Below, in pieces: positions 41,941-53,207 of a DNA stretch of 64,000 nucleotides. Position 1 is the stretch's first letter. Each line of letters opens with the position of its first letter. The translations under genes and the position numbers were made by a program. The stretch lies in the NCBI GenBank assembly GCA_029891385.1, contig CM057235.1, forward strand, positions 11,155,001-11,219,000, read 5' to 3'. This DNA is from Erythroxylum novogranatense (Eukaryota; Streptophyta; Magnoliopsida; Malpighiales; Erythroxylaceae). The notes under the pieces were generated by a model. It was not told where the DNA came from and searched no databases. It was given only the letters and a program-made list of their open reading frames with translations.

Positions 41941-42430
41941 AATTTTTTTATAAAATATAAATTTCCTGAAAATTAATTTATTTATAATAATTATGTTAAT
42001 AATGTTTTAATATAAATTAGAATTTCTTAATTTGTATTTATTGATCGAATATTGGAATAATTTTAAATTTAATCAAATTTAATTATTAAATTTAAAATTT
42101 TCAATTTTAAAAAATTATTGAATAAATTAGATTTGTAATTAGCTTTTTATTTAAATTTGTTTCAAATTAACGAAAAAATTTTAATTAAATATTTGCTAAT
42201 TTAAAATAATAATATTTATTTAATAACTATTAAATAATATTTATGAAATAAATTTGTTTAATAATTCTTCATTTTTGAATATATAATAAATTTTAATAAT
42301 TATTCATGTATAACAAGAATTGAATAAATGCAAACAATTTATAATTTAATTGCAACTCCCGAATATGTCATAAAATGATAATTAAAATAAACAAAACGTC
42401 ATAAGTATTTAATATATCAATATGAGTACA
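41941..42430. other. AT-rich spacer in CACTA
   Basis: Highly AT-rich, no gene. Separates the left subterminal array from the 3' end of the minus-strand gene. Confidence 0.5.
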
Positions 42431-42469
42431 TATTCATGCGAATCGAACATTATGTGTAGAACATAAAAG

Positions 42470-44226
42470 TTCCAATCGATCCTGCATTTCTTTAAATTGT
42501 TTAGTCAATTCATCGACTTGAGACTACAATTCCTGATTAGCCCTCTTTGACTCTTCTAATTCGTCTCGAAGTCTCTTTCTTACCGAAGTATTCCCTTGGG
42601 TCGAGGCCCAATTCCCATGCTAACAATGTAATCTGATCTAGTGCCCAAGACTTCGTCGCACACTTCATCCACTGTCATCGGATGACCTTGTTCTATTGAA
42701 TGTTTCATTTTATGACACATTAATTCCTGGAAAAGTAAGAATTAATTACATACACATTCTCATTTAACAAATATTTGTAAATGAACTATGTACTCACCCA
42801 TTTTGCTTTGCTTTCGGCAGTTGTCCATTGATCTTTGCTTTCATCATAATGAGTGTGATACCATAGCTTCATTCGATCACACTCTTCTCCATCCCTGTCA
42901 CTCTGTTGAAAAAAAATGACAAGTAATAATTTTCATAAATCTTTAAATGTCAATCAAAGTGAAATATAATTAAAAAGAAAGTAACTCACAATCTCATGTC
43001 GTATCGCTACAAAGGCCTTGGAGCTAGTGTTTGGTCGACATTTGACCTGACTCTAAGCCAGTTTGGCTTTCCGACTTTTTTCCTAATCATACATATAGCA
43101 AAATCTATTATAACATTTATAAATCACAAATCATAAATACTAAAATTTAATTGGTTATGAAAGAAGTTGTGAAATAAAGCTTTTGTATAAAATAAAACTA
43201 ACCTTTATGGCGATTGCTCCCAATACTCACTTAAATCCATCCACTCCGCCAGTGTGACATTAGGCGGCTGAACATCCTTTCTGTGCTTGGTAAAATGCCT
43301 TTTTAAATTATACCTTTGATCTTTAGACCTTAAAGAAAGAAACCTCTTCACAGCAGCATGTATTTCGTTGTCAGCCCTCATTCCCTTGACTTCTAACTTT
43401 TGCTGCAAAAAATTATAAGTTATCAGCCAACGCTTTAACTAAATGGAAAACGCGTACAAATTGGATTGGTTTAGAATACTTACGTCTAACTTATAAAATG
43501 CAATGTCCAATTCCTCATTAGTAATTTTTGAGAATTTTGTTCTTACAAGCAAAGAAGTTCGAGATATCAGACCAATCTCACTCGATAATTTGGTAGACTG
43601 TACGGAGTTGGTTGGTCGTCTTTCAGTAGGGGAGATCTCTATCTCCAATCTTTTACTTATCGCCTTATTAATCTTTGTTAATCCGTGTCCTTTCGTGACA
43701 CCCCTTGTTTTTTTTGCATTACTTGTGGATCCTAAAATAGCAAAAGAATAATTTATAATTAGCATATAACAATGTTGATAAATCTAATTAATGTTAAGAT
43801 CATACCTGCAGTGCTTGCAGAAGAGGAGCCCACACCGGAAGGAATAGTGTGATTTACTAGTGTCTGATAATTAGAAACTGCAGGATTTACTGGTGTCTGA
43901 TCATTTGAAGCTGGAGGCGTCTGTTCAGAAGTTGATGAAGTGCTAATATTGCGTAGCATATTCAAAATTTGTTCATACTTATCTCTAGGACGAATACTAG
44001 GCATAGAATTGACTTCTCTTGGTGTTGCAGTATGGTCAGAAGGTGGACATGTGTGAGCTTGTGCCTGTGTAGGTGTAGGTGCAGGTGCAGGTGTCTTATC
44101 TTGTGGTTGTGGACGAGCACATGACTCATTAGCTGCACTTCCAATTAGCTGATGATACCGCAACTGCAGTTGTGTAGGTACTGAGGAACTTGGTGCAGCC
44201 TTAGTGCATAAATCCCTTTTTCTCAT
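42470..44226 (-). pseudogene. Ptta/En/Spm transposase-like gene of CACTA
   Basis: Minus-strand gene in pieces. Exon 1 from 44238 to about 43806 (MMDVMRKRDLCTKAAPSSSV, then a Q/P/T-rich linker and the basic RPRDKYEQILNML). Exon 2 about 43733-43490 (RGVTKGHGLTKINKAISKRL). Then 43402-43205 (SLRSKDQRYNLKRHFTKHRK, VTLAEWMDLSEYW), about 43090-42990 (KSRKAKLA, stop, SQVKCRPNTSSKAF), about 42905-42800 (SDRDGEECDRMKLWYHTHYD) and about 42725-42590 (PMTVDEVCDEVLGTRSDYIV, GIGPRPKG). This order matches the plant Ptta/En/Spm transposase family (PF03004), a DNA-binding accessory protein. At least one in-frame stop is seen (43050), so probably dead; splice sites were not all verified. Confidence 0.72.
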
Positions 44227-44239
44227 TACATCCATCACT

Positions 44240-46180
44240 GTAAAGCCTTATTTATGATGTCTATAATGCAATACCCATCAATAAGCAAATTAAACATTTG
44301 ATTAACCTATGTCATTTACCTAAATTTCAACAGCTTTCACATTCTTAACCTTGCAAACATCAATATCATCAATGAAAGCTTAATAGGAGCGATCACGTTT
44401 TTCAGTCATTTCATTAAATACATAAATGTCATTCTCATGTGCATAACTTCTATAACCGTTTACACACATATAACTAAGTAGATAAGAAACATAATTATTT
44501 AAGAAGTTAATTAGTCTTTACATTCATGTGAAGCAAAACAGGATAAATGGGGATAAATGTGAAGCAAAATAGAAATCTAATTATAGTAAATCAAATTATT
44601 GCCAATATAAAGTAAATAGAATTCTAAATTAGCATAATGACAGTATATTACCTTCTATATGGATTAATGAAGAGATAGATGATTGTGTCTAACTTTGTAT
44701 TTGAATTCAATCTGCAAAAAAAATAGTTGAAAACAAGAAAACAAGAAAACAAGAAACTGATTTTTAATAAAGAGCTAGATGATTGGGAATGTATACAATG
44801 TGATGCCTACACCCTTGCCATCTATAAAAGAAGCACATGCTTGAGGATTTAAGAATTAACTATTCATTGGCATTACACACATTTAGGAGACAATAATATG
44901 TATCAACTTAATATCTATTGTTCTGTTAACATGGCATTGTTGCATTCGCTTTTAACATTGATGCATTCACTTTTAACATGGTTGTAAGGAAATGATTTGA
45001 TTGTAGTTTACGAGCAACCCAGAAATGAAACTTTAACTATTAATATATAATGTAAAACAATCCAAAATATCATTGTTTTTCTTTTTAAAGCAAGCTAATA
45101 AGTTATGCCTTTGTTTTCACTAGGATGGAATTAGTTTTGTTTTTGGATTAACTTACCATTCATTAATTCTTCAGTTGATAGAAGAAATGTTGCTGAATAA
45201 TATCAAGCCTATTATTCATGTTTCTTATTATTGTAAATTATTTGAGTTCATTTATGTTAATTTGATTTGGTGTTGAAATCTAGTATCTTAGACAGGTTAT
45301 TACTGTAGGAAACGCAATAACTGATTATTACTGTAGGAAATGCAAATTTGAAAAGTTTGAATGAACTATATGGCATACTGCCTTGTTAATATATGTAGGA
45401 TGTTTTCACAATCAGTATCTCGGGCAGACATGATTGCTGTGGCAGTAAATAACTGAACTTTCTTTCATGGGGATTGCCATGAAGAGAAGGAAAATTCAGT
45501 AGGTGAAGTGGGATCTTTTGGTTTAGCTTTTTCCTCGAGTAATTTGAATAGGGACACTGATGTTCATATAAAGAATTTTTTGAGTCTCCATGTACAAGAA
45601 AATTTATATGCATCTCTTAAACAAATTGTTCATTTTTTTCCTGCAGTACTAAGTTCCATTCTTTTGATTTCTAATGGAGTCAGCCATTGTTGAACAAAGA
45701 GTCAGCCAAAGTGTAGAAATCAAGAGGACAAAAGAAGAAAACAACAACAACAACAAAATCAAAGATGAGCAGCTGTTGAAAAAATGCAGAAAAAATGATG
45801 CAATTAATGTTTAGGCATACCTAACTTGCTCATTACCTATTATAATATGTATCAGCTCATATTTAACTAGTCTCTTGGTATGAGAAAATGAAAACAGAGG
45901 AAAACATGAGACTCTAACCTTATATAAGTCACTTGCTCTGTATCAGGTCCTGCTCCTAGCAAACTGTATAATGAGGATCTAATACATGCAAGAAAATCTG
46001 ATACATCGGGATCCGAAAACGAGAGCTAGAGAGATACATTTATTGTAAATGCATATACAAGTAGTATACAAGTAGCAAAGAAGTTGCATTTTGTGTAATC
46101 ATTGTAAAATCTAATTCAAAGAACTTGCAACATTGTAAACTCATTTTCAAGATATAGCTAATAAGAAACCACTGTTTAAC
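44240..46180. other. CACTA internal spacer
   Basis: No recognised gene. The frame 45508-45693 is open but I cannot assign it; its opposite strand is also open. The tract has introns-like composition and could include more captured DNA. Confidence 0.35.
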
Positions 46181-46186
46181 TCGTGT

Positions 46187-46500
46187 ATATCTTCCAGACC
46201 ATGTACCTAATCCAAGGCACTCCAAGATGCAATTGATGCTAACATAACATCTACTCAAGCAAAGATACAAGATCTGTAGTCTATGTCTTTTATTTAAAGA
46301 GGTTTTGTTGTAAAACAATGGATGCTGCATAAAAAGAAAGGTGTAGCAATTCTGCAATATCTTCCAGACCATGTACCTAATCCAAGACACTCTAAGATGC
46401 ATTTGATGCTAACATAACATCAACTTAAGCAAAGATACTAGATCTATAGTCTATGTCTTTTATTCAAAGAGGTTTTGTCGTAAAACAATGGATGCTACAT
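46187..46500 (+). repeat. Tandem 145 bp duplication beside NETWORKED piece
   Basis: 46187-46330 and 46359-46500 share about 145 bp in direct orientation (starts ATATCTTCCAGACCATGTAC; ends GTAAAACAATGGATGCT), with scattered substitutions. It abuts the captured coding block at 46502. Confidence 0.8.
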
Positions 46501-46501
46501 A

Positions 46502-47590
46502 TTGAGCACTAAGCAAGAAGGAACTGGTCATTTATTGCTTGGGAAAATTGCCAACAATGAGGAACAAGTGAGTGTTTTGATGCAAAAGCTCCAGCTTTCA
46601 GAAAACGAAGTTACAAGGTTGAAGAGCGAGCTTCAGAAAAGTGCATATCTTAAGGAACTTGTTGAGACTTTGCAAGCTCAGCTAAAATCAGCACGTAAAG
46701 AAATCGAAATGAGGGAAGTTGAACTTGATGCGGAGAAAAGTAAAGTATTGTTGCTGCAGAAACAAGTAGTTGAGGATACATCTGCGTTAAAAGGTCAGAT
46801 TAAGATGGCACAAAAGGATTTAACTACTTTGCAGGCTAAGCTTGAGTCGAAGAGTAACAAGGTTATGGAATTTAAGGATATTATATTATAATATGAAAGA
46901 GACATTGCTGATCGTGACCATGAGTTGAGGCTATTAAATCTTTCACTGTGTGAGACACAAGAAAATTTCTCTTACCAGAAGTTGCGATTGGAAAATGATA
47001 TAAATGTTTTGTTAGACAAGGAAAAATTGTTGGTGGAGAGGCTCGGGAAATTGGAACAAACAAGTAAAACTCTAGAGGAAGAATTACGGAAATGTGAAGA
47101 TGAGAAAACGAAAATGAAGGGGTTGCATGAGTCCCGGGAGATTGATTTGCGAGAGGTGAGCAAACTGAAGATAGAACTCCTTGAAAGAGAAGGACATGTG
47201 GAGATTTTAAATAAGAACTTAGACAATCTAAAGTTCAATTATGATATCTTGATGGCGACTAAAGATGAGATGAATGCTAAGGTAAGCACACTCATTCAGA
47301 TTTGGATTCCATGGACAATCGGAGGGTAGAATTGGCGGCGATTGCGAATAAAGAATGAGGATCTTATTGGTATGTCTCAACATTGGCGAAACAAGTGGAT
47401 GAATTAAGGTTGAGAGTAGAGGAGTTAGAGGTGAGGTGAATAGGCGAAAGTTGAGATTTCTAATAGAATTTGAAGAAAACGTGAGGCAATAAAGGCGACT
47501 TTGTTTTCTCTGGATCATTACAGGAGTGGGTATAAAGAACTGTACCAAGCATTTGTGGGATGCAAGCAGCAAACGGTCATGGCTTCATAA
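46502..47590 (+). pseudogene. NETWORKED (NET4-type) coding fragment in CACTA
   Basis: About 360 codons of coiled-coil protein without introns: LLLGKIANNEEQVSVLMQKL, LQAQLKSARKEIEMREVELD, then one TAA at 46889 (CAA by context, YERDIADRDHELRLLNLSLC follows in the same frame), LVERLGKLEQTSKTLEEEL, LKIELLEREGHVEILNKNL. After 47280 small indels break the frame, but the C-terminus is clear: VDELRLRVEELEV, REAIKATLFSLDHYRSGYKE, LYQAFVGCKQQTVMAS, stop at 47588-47590. NET4-type proteins are plant actin-binding/membrane-associated proteins whose C-terminus has the (C/L)FSL.HYR.GY..L.QAF motif. The N-terminal NAB domain is absent. It lies inside the CACTA, hence probably captured. Confidence 0.68.
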
Positions 47591-47599
47591 AAGATTTTA

Positions 47600-49020
47600 G
47601 CACTACAATTCTACCAATAACAAATGATTGAACACAAACAGCCCTTTGCTTTCAAACTATGGAGTGCATATGATACATGAGGTAAATTCATGATTAGAGG
47701 TTGAGAATTGCACAAATAATGTGTATCCATAAACAACAACCACAAATGATTTTTAAGATTTGATATATGAGACATCAGTATGGTCGGGTTTTCAGTGAAC
47801 CACTTGATGTAGTGAAATTGGACATACTTGATTATCACATAATTATCAAATATATAGTGTCTTTGGGTGAAGCTTCCTCTAGTTATTGATATGGAATCAG
47901 AACAAATAACATGTATACCAGATAAGTTATTTGGAAAAGCTCATTGACATCTATGACATCCAAGTTAGGTTGTGTTTCCAAGTTTTGCCATGGGCTAAAG
48001 TGTTACTTGTCGGTTTTCTTTAAGTTTCTAAAAATATATTTACTCAATTATCCATTTATCCAAAGATCTATCTTTTGGTCATTAAAAGCCCATTTTAGAC
48101 ATGATAAAGTAATAAAGAAGCACCATTGTTTGACTTTGTTATGTTATGCATAGATAATTTCAAGCAACAAATCACAATCTTATCTTGTTCCTCTTTTATT
48201 CAGTATATTCCCATCAATTATGATTAAATTTTTTCATGCTCTAATTCTTATTATAAGAAAATGGAATCTCAATTTCTTATCATACACCAAGTTTACCTTT
48301 GAAATCAAAGTTAAACAAAGCGTAATGAAAATAAATAGTAAAAATACAATCAAAACAAGCATATAATATGTTCTCTTTTATTTAGAATATAATTGTCATA
48401 AATTACCATTCCAAATAAAAAGCATCTGTGACATTTTGTATAGTAACAAACCAACTTTTATAAGTCCCATTAAAATTAAGGTTAAAGAAAATTGTCTTAA
48501 AAAGAGCCATTGGTTTTTAGAAAATAATTAAAAAAACATTGACTAATTGCCATTTGTTCGGGAACACGTCACGAAAGCCTCCTACATTTCGCGACGTCTA
48601 CTGGGATATGCATATCAACATCACCGTAAAGAATATGGCAGAAAATGCTTGTACTAGTCTAGTTTTACAGGTTTTGGTAGAAGATTGATATGCCTTTTTT
48701 TGCTTCTAAGGTTAACGACCAAGATACCCTTTTGGATCCAATATAGAACTCATATATGTTAGAAGAATAAGAATACTTTGCATGTCTCTGATTTAGTCAA
48801 TGCGCTATCCAATGCTTCAATTCTAATCAGGCCACATATTGCTTAGGGGCTAATGCAGTATGCTTAAGTATGAATTCATGCTGCATGTAATTAGGAATTT
48901 TATTTTGTTGCATCCAAATTTGCACTGGGACAGAAGCCTTTTTCTTTTTCCTTTTCGTTTAGTTTTAGCATTTGATCCTAGGAACATACTTGGTTATATT
49001 GAAAAGCTAAGTTTTTAATG
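47600..49020. other. CACTA internal non-coding, with stray GACGTC
   Basis: AT-rich, no gene. At about 48565-48605 there is ACACGTCACGAAAGCCTCC and TTTCGCGACGTCTACTGG, which match the subterminal repeat type and the GTCGTGAAAGCCTC phrase at the right end (50980-51000), although far from both ends. Confidence 0.5.
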
Positions 49021-49028
49021 AACTTTCA

Positions 49029-49168
49029 GGTAAGGTTGGGAAGGAATGGTGTCGAGGAAGTGCTCAGGTTGGGTGCTCTTTCTGAGTATGAAAAACAGGG
49101 ACTTAAAGGCCTAATATTAGATCTCAAAACGTCCATAGAAAAGGGAATTAAGTTTGCCAACCAAAACT
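49029..49168 (+). pseudogene. Malate dehydrogenase last-exon fragment in CACTA
   Basis: After an AG acceptor (TTTCAG, to 49030 or so) the frame reads [20 protein letters not shown], then [20 protein letters not shown] and KFANQN with TGA at 49166-49168. This is the C-terminus of plant NAD malate dehydrogenase (LG.NGVEEVL.LG.LS..E..GL..L...L..SI.KGIKFA). The enzyme interconverts malate and oxaloacetate. Only the last exon is present; the NAD-binding and catalytic domains are not in the element. The preserved frame and acceptor suggest recent capture with intron DNA upstream. Confidence 0.82.
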
Positions 49169-50544
49169 GACATTGATAAACGGTGTAAAGCCCCTCAGAT
49201 TCCCCCAATTTTTCTGTTGCCTATGTAAAACAGTTTCTGTTTCCCATGCAAAAGCGCAATCACTGTGCAATGGGGAGTCTAATAGTTTATGCTTCCATTT
49301 GCATATGCATTGACTGATACAGTTATAGTGACTAGAAGATTCATTAAATAAAACTTCTCTACTCTACTTTGACTATGTTAAAAAGGTATTACGTGTTTTT
49401 TTTGGACAAGTAGCATATTTTATCATATTATAGAGTTATGTTTGTAGGTACATGACATTCATCAATATGTTTAATGATCAATGGTGATGTATGACCAAGT
49501 CTTTTATGACAACAGTAAGTAACAAACACCTTATATCAAGTCCTTTTTTTTTTTACGATGAAACTTTGAATAATTTTGAATTTTTTTAGTGATTTCCACC
49601 AAATAGTCCAATCTTGTAATAGTCTCTTCACTTTGCACTATTTCCAATCTAAATAGAGCTAGGTTTATGGAGATAAGTAACTAGGCTGCATCTAAAATTA
49701 TATAAAGTAGTATGAGTTAATACTTTTAAGAGACCCCCCACTCTTCCTAATTCTTGACGGTAAAAATTCTGCTTAATTTCTTTATTCAATATTGATCTCC
49801 TTTTAATAGGAAAGGATCAATCTTATCATAGTAAAATAGATGCTTGCTAATTAGAAAAAGAAGTCCTAATTTACAGAACTTATCCTTATCCTTTAGGACT
49901 CCCATAATTCTAGCAACTAGAAACTAAATTCTACAAACAGAGCAAAACAAAAAAATCAGATTCCTATCCTATCCCTAACTAGGAACACAATGTTTATTCT
50001 AAAATAAATAATTAATCAGTCTTGTTTTTCTTTTGTATATCTCTGTCCCACAAATGCATCATCCACATCAAATTCTGCAACTATGATACTGTTATATAAA
50101 ATAAAGAATTGCAGTTCCAAGGTAAAGGGAAGAGTATATAACAATGCATTCAAAACTTTATCAGCAAAACATTTTCAGGCATCAAATCTGCAACTAGGTC
50201 AATTCACCATACAACTGCTGATTAAAAGTTAAACTAACTGATCATGCCTATACATAGTAGCATGTATATCAAATAAGTGGTTTTGCTAGTTGGTTGATTC
50301 CAAAAGCTACTTAATAACAAGTGTCACAACATAGTGGACGAGAAGAATGAAACTCACCACAGAACACAATGTGATACTTGTGATATGCAAAACACAAATA
50401 TTTATGTTTAAATAGACAAAACACAACGCAACTAATAGCATTAACTATCTTTATGACCACAATCACCGTATAAAATTCATAAAACACAATGCAAACCCAA
50501 ATTAATCAAAACAAACAAATAAGCAATCTTAAACCTAAATTAAA

Positions 50545-50787
50545 TCACCACTTCAATCGGCTCAAAAACTTACTTACCTCAAACATCACGCACATGCACT
50601 CCGACTGGTGATGATAGAGGGCCGACTGTAGTGCGACAAAAAATGAGAGAGGGAAGGTTAAAATGATGAAGAGGGAAGGGGAGAAACGCAGGCGCGGGAG
50701 ACTGACGAAGATGAGAGAGGGAACGAGGTTGGGTGATTTAGTATGGAACGCGGGAGACTGACAAAGATGAGAGAGGGAGGCTTCCAT
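50545..50787 (-). other. Purine-rich CACTA leader region
   Basis: The minus strand opens 80 codons (MEASLSHLCQSPAFHTKSPN), but it lies in a duplicated GAGAGAGGGA-rich tract (two GGGAGACTGA..AAGATGAGAGAGGGA copies at about 50695 and 50750) next to the transposon end. I read it as the leader where leftward transcription begins, not a protein. Confidence 0.4.
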
Positions 50788-50829
50788 TTTCGTTTGGAAA
50801 ATTGGGGGAGGGGAAATTAATTACGTGGA

Positions 50830-51053
50830 CCAGGCCTTTCCAGGCGTCTATTTCTCCAAAACGACGTTTATTCTATTTTGGGACGTCTTTCTACCAAAAC
50901 AACGTTAAACACTTCCTTTATCCCCGACGTCTTAATACAACGTCGCAGAATATTCCATCTTTTCTTGACATTTTTCTAGACGTCGTGAAAGCCTCAGACC
51001 ATTCACGACGTCTACTTTAAAAACGATGCTAAAGGTGTTGTTTTGTTGTAGTG
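50830..51053. repeat. CACTA right subterminal repeats
   Basis: Words AGGCGTCTA, AAACGACGTTTA, GGACGTCTTTC, CCGACGTCTTAA, CAACGTCGCAG, TAGACGTCGTGAAAGCC and CACGACGTCTAC, mirroring the left end. Ends TGTTTTGTTGTAGTG. Confidence 0.88.
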
Positions 51054-51143
51054 ACTGTTGTATACTCTTGCAGGTGCATTCAACATAATGTAATCCATTA
51101 TGCCCTTCGCACATGTTCCTGATCCACCACCAATTTCATATAT
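51054..51143 (-). pseudogene. NDUFAF7-like methyltransferase, exon 2
   Basis: After an AG acceptor (RC TGTTTCAG) the minus strand codes 30 residues: IYEIGGGSGTCAKGIMDY, IMLNAPARVYNS. The EIGGGSGT segment is the S-adenosylmethionine-binding motif I of the NDUFAF7/DUF185 family. The exon continues beyond the CACTA element at 41609-41596. Neighbour exon 51232-51315 precedes it. Between them the segment that should contain the VELFKPWY-type residues is missing, so the gene is a broken fragment. Confidence 0.78.
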
Positions 51144-51231
51144 CTGAAACATTGTAGAACAACGGATTGTTATTATTTTCATTGCATTTACCAAGTGAAT
51201 TGAAAAAATATATACAGTATAGATGAGGAAT

Positions 51232-51315
51232 AAAACCACGATAAGTCACTCTGTTTGTAGATTTTGTCACTCTGTTTGTAGATTTTGTCCAAATGGTTCA
51301 TGTAAGCCTTTCTGC
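51232..51315 (-). pseudogene. NDUFAF7-like methyltransferase, exon 1 fragment
   Basis: After an AG acceptor (RC TGCTTAG) the minus strand reads GRKAYMNHLDKIYKQSD, then KIYKQSD again, then LSWF, after which homology stops. In the family YM.HLD.IYKQSD.SWF occurs once. The repeat is an exact 21 bp tandem duplication (51245-51265 and 51266-51286), in frame. Confidence 0.72.
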
Positions 51316-51902
51316 CTAAGCAAAAAAAAACGATCAGCAACAGATTTGAAACCAAAGGACAGCAAAGAGCTAGAGAGTCTTTGAAAAGAAAAGGAGCAAA
51401 GCGGATTACTTTTAAACAAAACCAAGCCTGTAAACTATAAATGACCCAAAATCTAGTGTGAAATTTACACATATTCAACGGGTGGAGTATGATCAGACGC
51501 TCAAGTTGTTGAGCTTTGAGATCAATTCAATAAATACAAAAATAAATAAATAAATAAATCTCATAATACCAACAAGACAAAAGACAAATCATAAATTTAT
51601 AGAATTACCTTCAAGTTGATTGAACTTAATGCTCCTGTCAAGGACTCCAACTGACCTCGATCTCTGAGAGAAATACCCATGATTGGGAATAAATTTAAAA
51701 TTTTCCACAGAATCAACTTTAACAGATTTAAATTCGAAACATAAAACAAGAAATTGATAAAGTTAAACTAACCTTTTTCCTGATTTCCGATACAAAATCT
51801 TTCTGCTCCAAAATCGTCAATCCCATGAGCCGTCAATCGTCCGGCCTCTAACGGTATTCACAGATCTTTTCGAAGAAAAAATCAAATCAAGTTTGAGAGG
51901 AA
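51316..51902. other. Spacer between gene fragment and copia LTR
   Basis: Mostly intron-like. On the minus strand, a segment at about 51610-51665 is bounded by AG and GT (DRGQLESLTGALSSINLK) and another at about 51775-51850 (LEQKDFVSEIRKK) ends at GT; both could be exons of the broken gene or chance. I cannot assign them. Confidence 0.25.
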
Positions 51903-51907
51903 AAACT

Positions 51908-53193
51908 TGTTAGAAGTGCTAGCCTCAATATGTTCTAATTTTTCCTTTTTATATGAAAAATATTATTTTTCATATCCTTGGATTTTATTAAAATTACAAT
52001 TAAAGTCAAACTTTAATTATAATTATTAATAAATCCTAATAAGATCAACTATCACATATTGACCCTTAAAGTTTCTAAAACTTCTCAATTAAGTCTAACT
52101 TAATTCTAATTTCATTTTCTCCTTAATAAACCTTTTATGTGTGACCCATTAGGTTCCTAATATATTAGCAATGATCACAAATTATAATTTTAATTCATAA
52201 TTAGAATCGGATAAATTAAAACCCCTTTTAATTTATCTTTAATTCCTAATTAAACAATTTATAATCATAGATCATGATTGGCGTCTAGCAACGTGTCATG
52301 ATCACCCAAATATTAGGAATGTCAAAGTGGTTTGACTTAACTTTGTCTATGCATGGTTATCTTGTATAAATTAATCTTTTAGGTCATCTAATGTTCCAAT
52401 TGGAATTAGAGTATGGAATTTGTGTCTACTCTAAATAATCCAATCATATTTGTTCTTGCTAATTAGTAAATGATTTATAATTGATATTTAAAAATAACTT
52501 TTCAAATTTCAATTTACTCTGGCCAGAGAATCCCAAAATCATTACTAATCAAGAACAACAGAACATTCTTCCTAATTACTTTAGGACGACGAATTCTTTA
52601 TTGATTTACTCAACTATCTCCACATAGTTCATACTATATCCAATAACTACCGAATTGTCCTATTCAAAGAATAGAACATAAGTAGCATCAAAACATAATA
52701 ATTCCTACATGAGATAACTTTGGTAATCTCAAGTCTAAGGATCAATCATACAACCATCATAATGAGATCATCCACAGACACACAAGTAATGTTCCATTTG
52801 GGATTCTCATAATTAGAGTGCATTCATGAACTTATTCTCTAATAAGCACCTGAAGCTTGTTTAAGTATCTCCATACTTTAATCTATGAGATCGATTACTT
52901 TCTTCATAAGAAAGAAACAAATATGTGCTAGTCTAACCATTTCATCAATACCCCGTCTAGATGAAACTACAAATAGGAACATTTTAGGAATAATACAAAA
53001 TGCAATTCGAATCTCATAATTATAATCACATTACAATTTCTAATTGCATAACAATTATTCGAGGATTTTATCTTTATGATTAATAATTAAATAATTAAAA
53101 TGCACAAAGATAAAGAATGCCTTTTATTGAATAAAACAAACTTTATACAATTAAAAATACAACCAAAATTGACTGCAAGGGCATAAACCAACA
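51908..53193 (-). repeat. Tork-like copia 3' LTR
   Basis: In RC it starts TGTTGGTTTATGCCC and ends CTTCTAACA, 1286 bp, AT-rich. Preceded in RC by the purine tract GGGAGAT. A fragment of the same LTR (from about 52215-52270) recurs at 60884-60945 in the opposite orientation. Confidence 0.85.
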
Positions 53194-53207
53194 ATCTCCC
53201 AATTACA

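Larger units (their letters stand above)
41610..51053 (-). mobile_element. CACTA transposon carrying gene fragments
   Basis: Ends are CACTACAACAAAAAGG (41610) and TGTTTTGTTGTAGTG (to 51053), perfect at the 13 outermost bases, with a 3 bp duplication ACT (41607-41609 and 51054-51056). Subterminal regions of about 330 and 230 bp are packed with GACGTC words. Length 9444 bp. A minus-strand Ptta/En/Spm-type gene lies at 42.4-44.2 kb, but no DDE transposase (TNPD type) is visible, so it is probably non-autonomous. Cargo on the plus strand: a NETWORKED-like coding block (46502-47590) and a malate dehydrogenase last exon (49029-49168). It interrupts an exon of the NDUFAF7-like fragment, and the duplication restores the reading frame across the site. 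Confidence 0.95.

Noticed and set aside
45508..45693. 61-residue frame in CACTA
   Set aside because: Both strands are open and no known protein is recognised; left as spacer.
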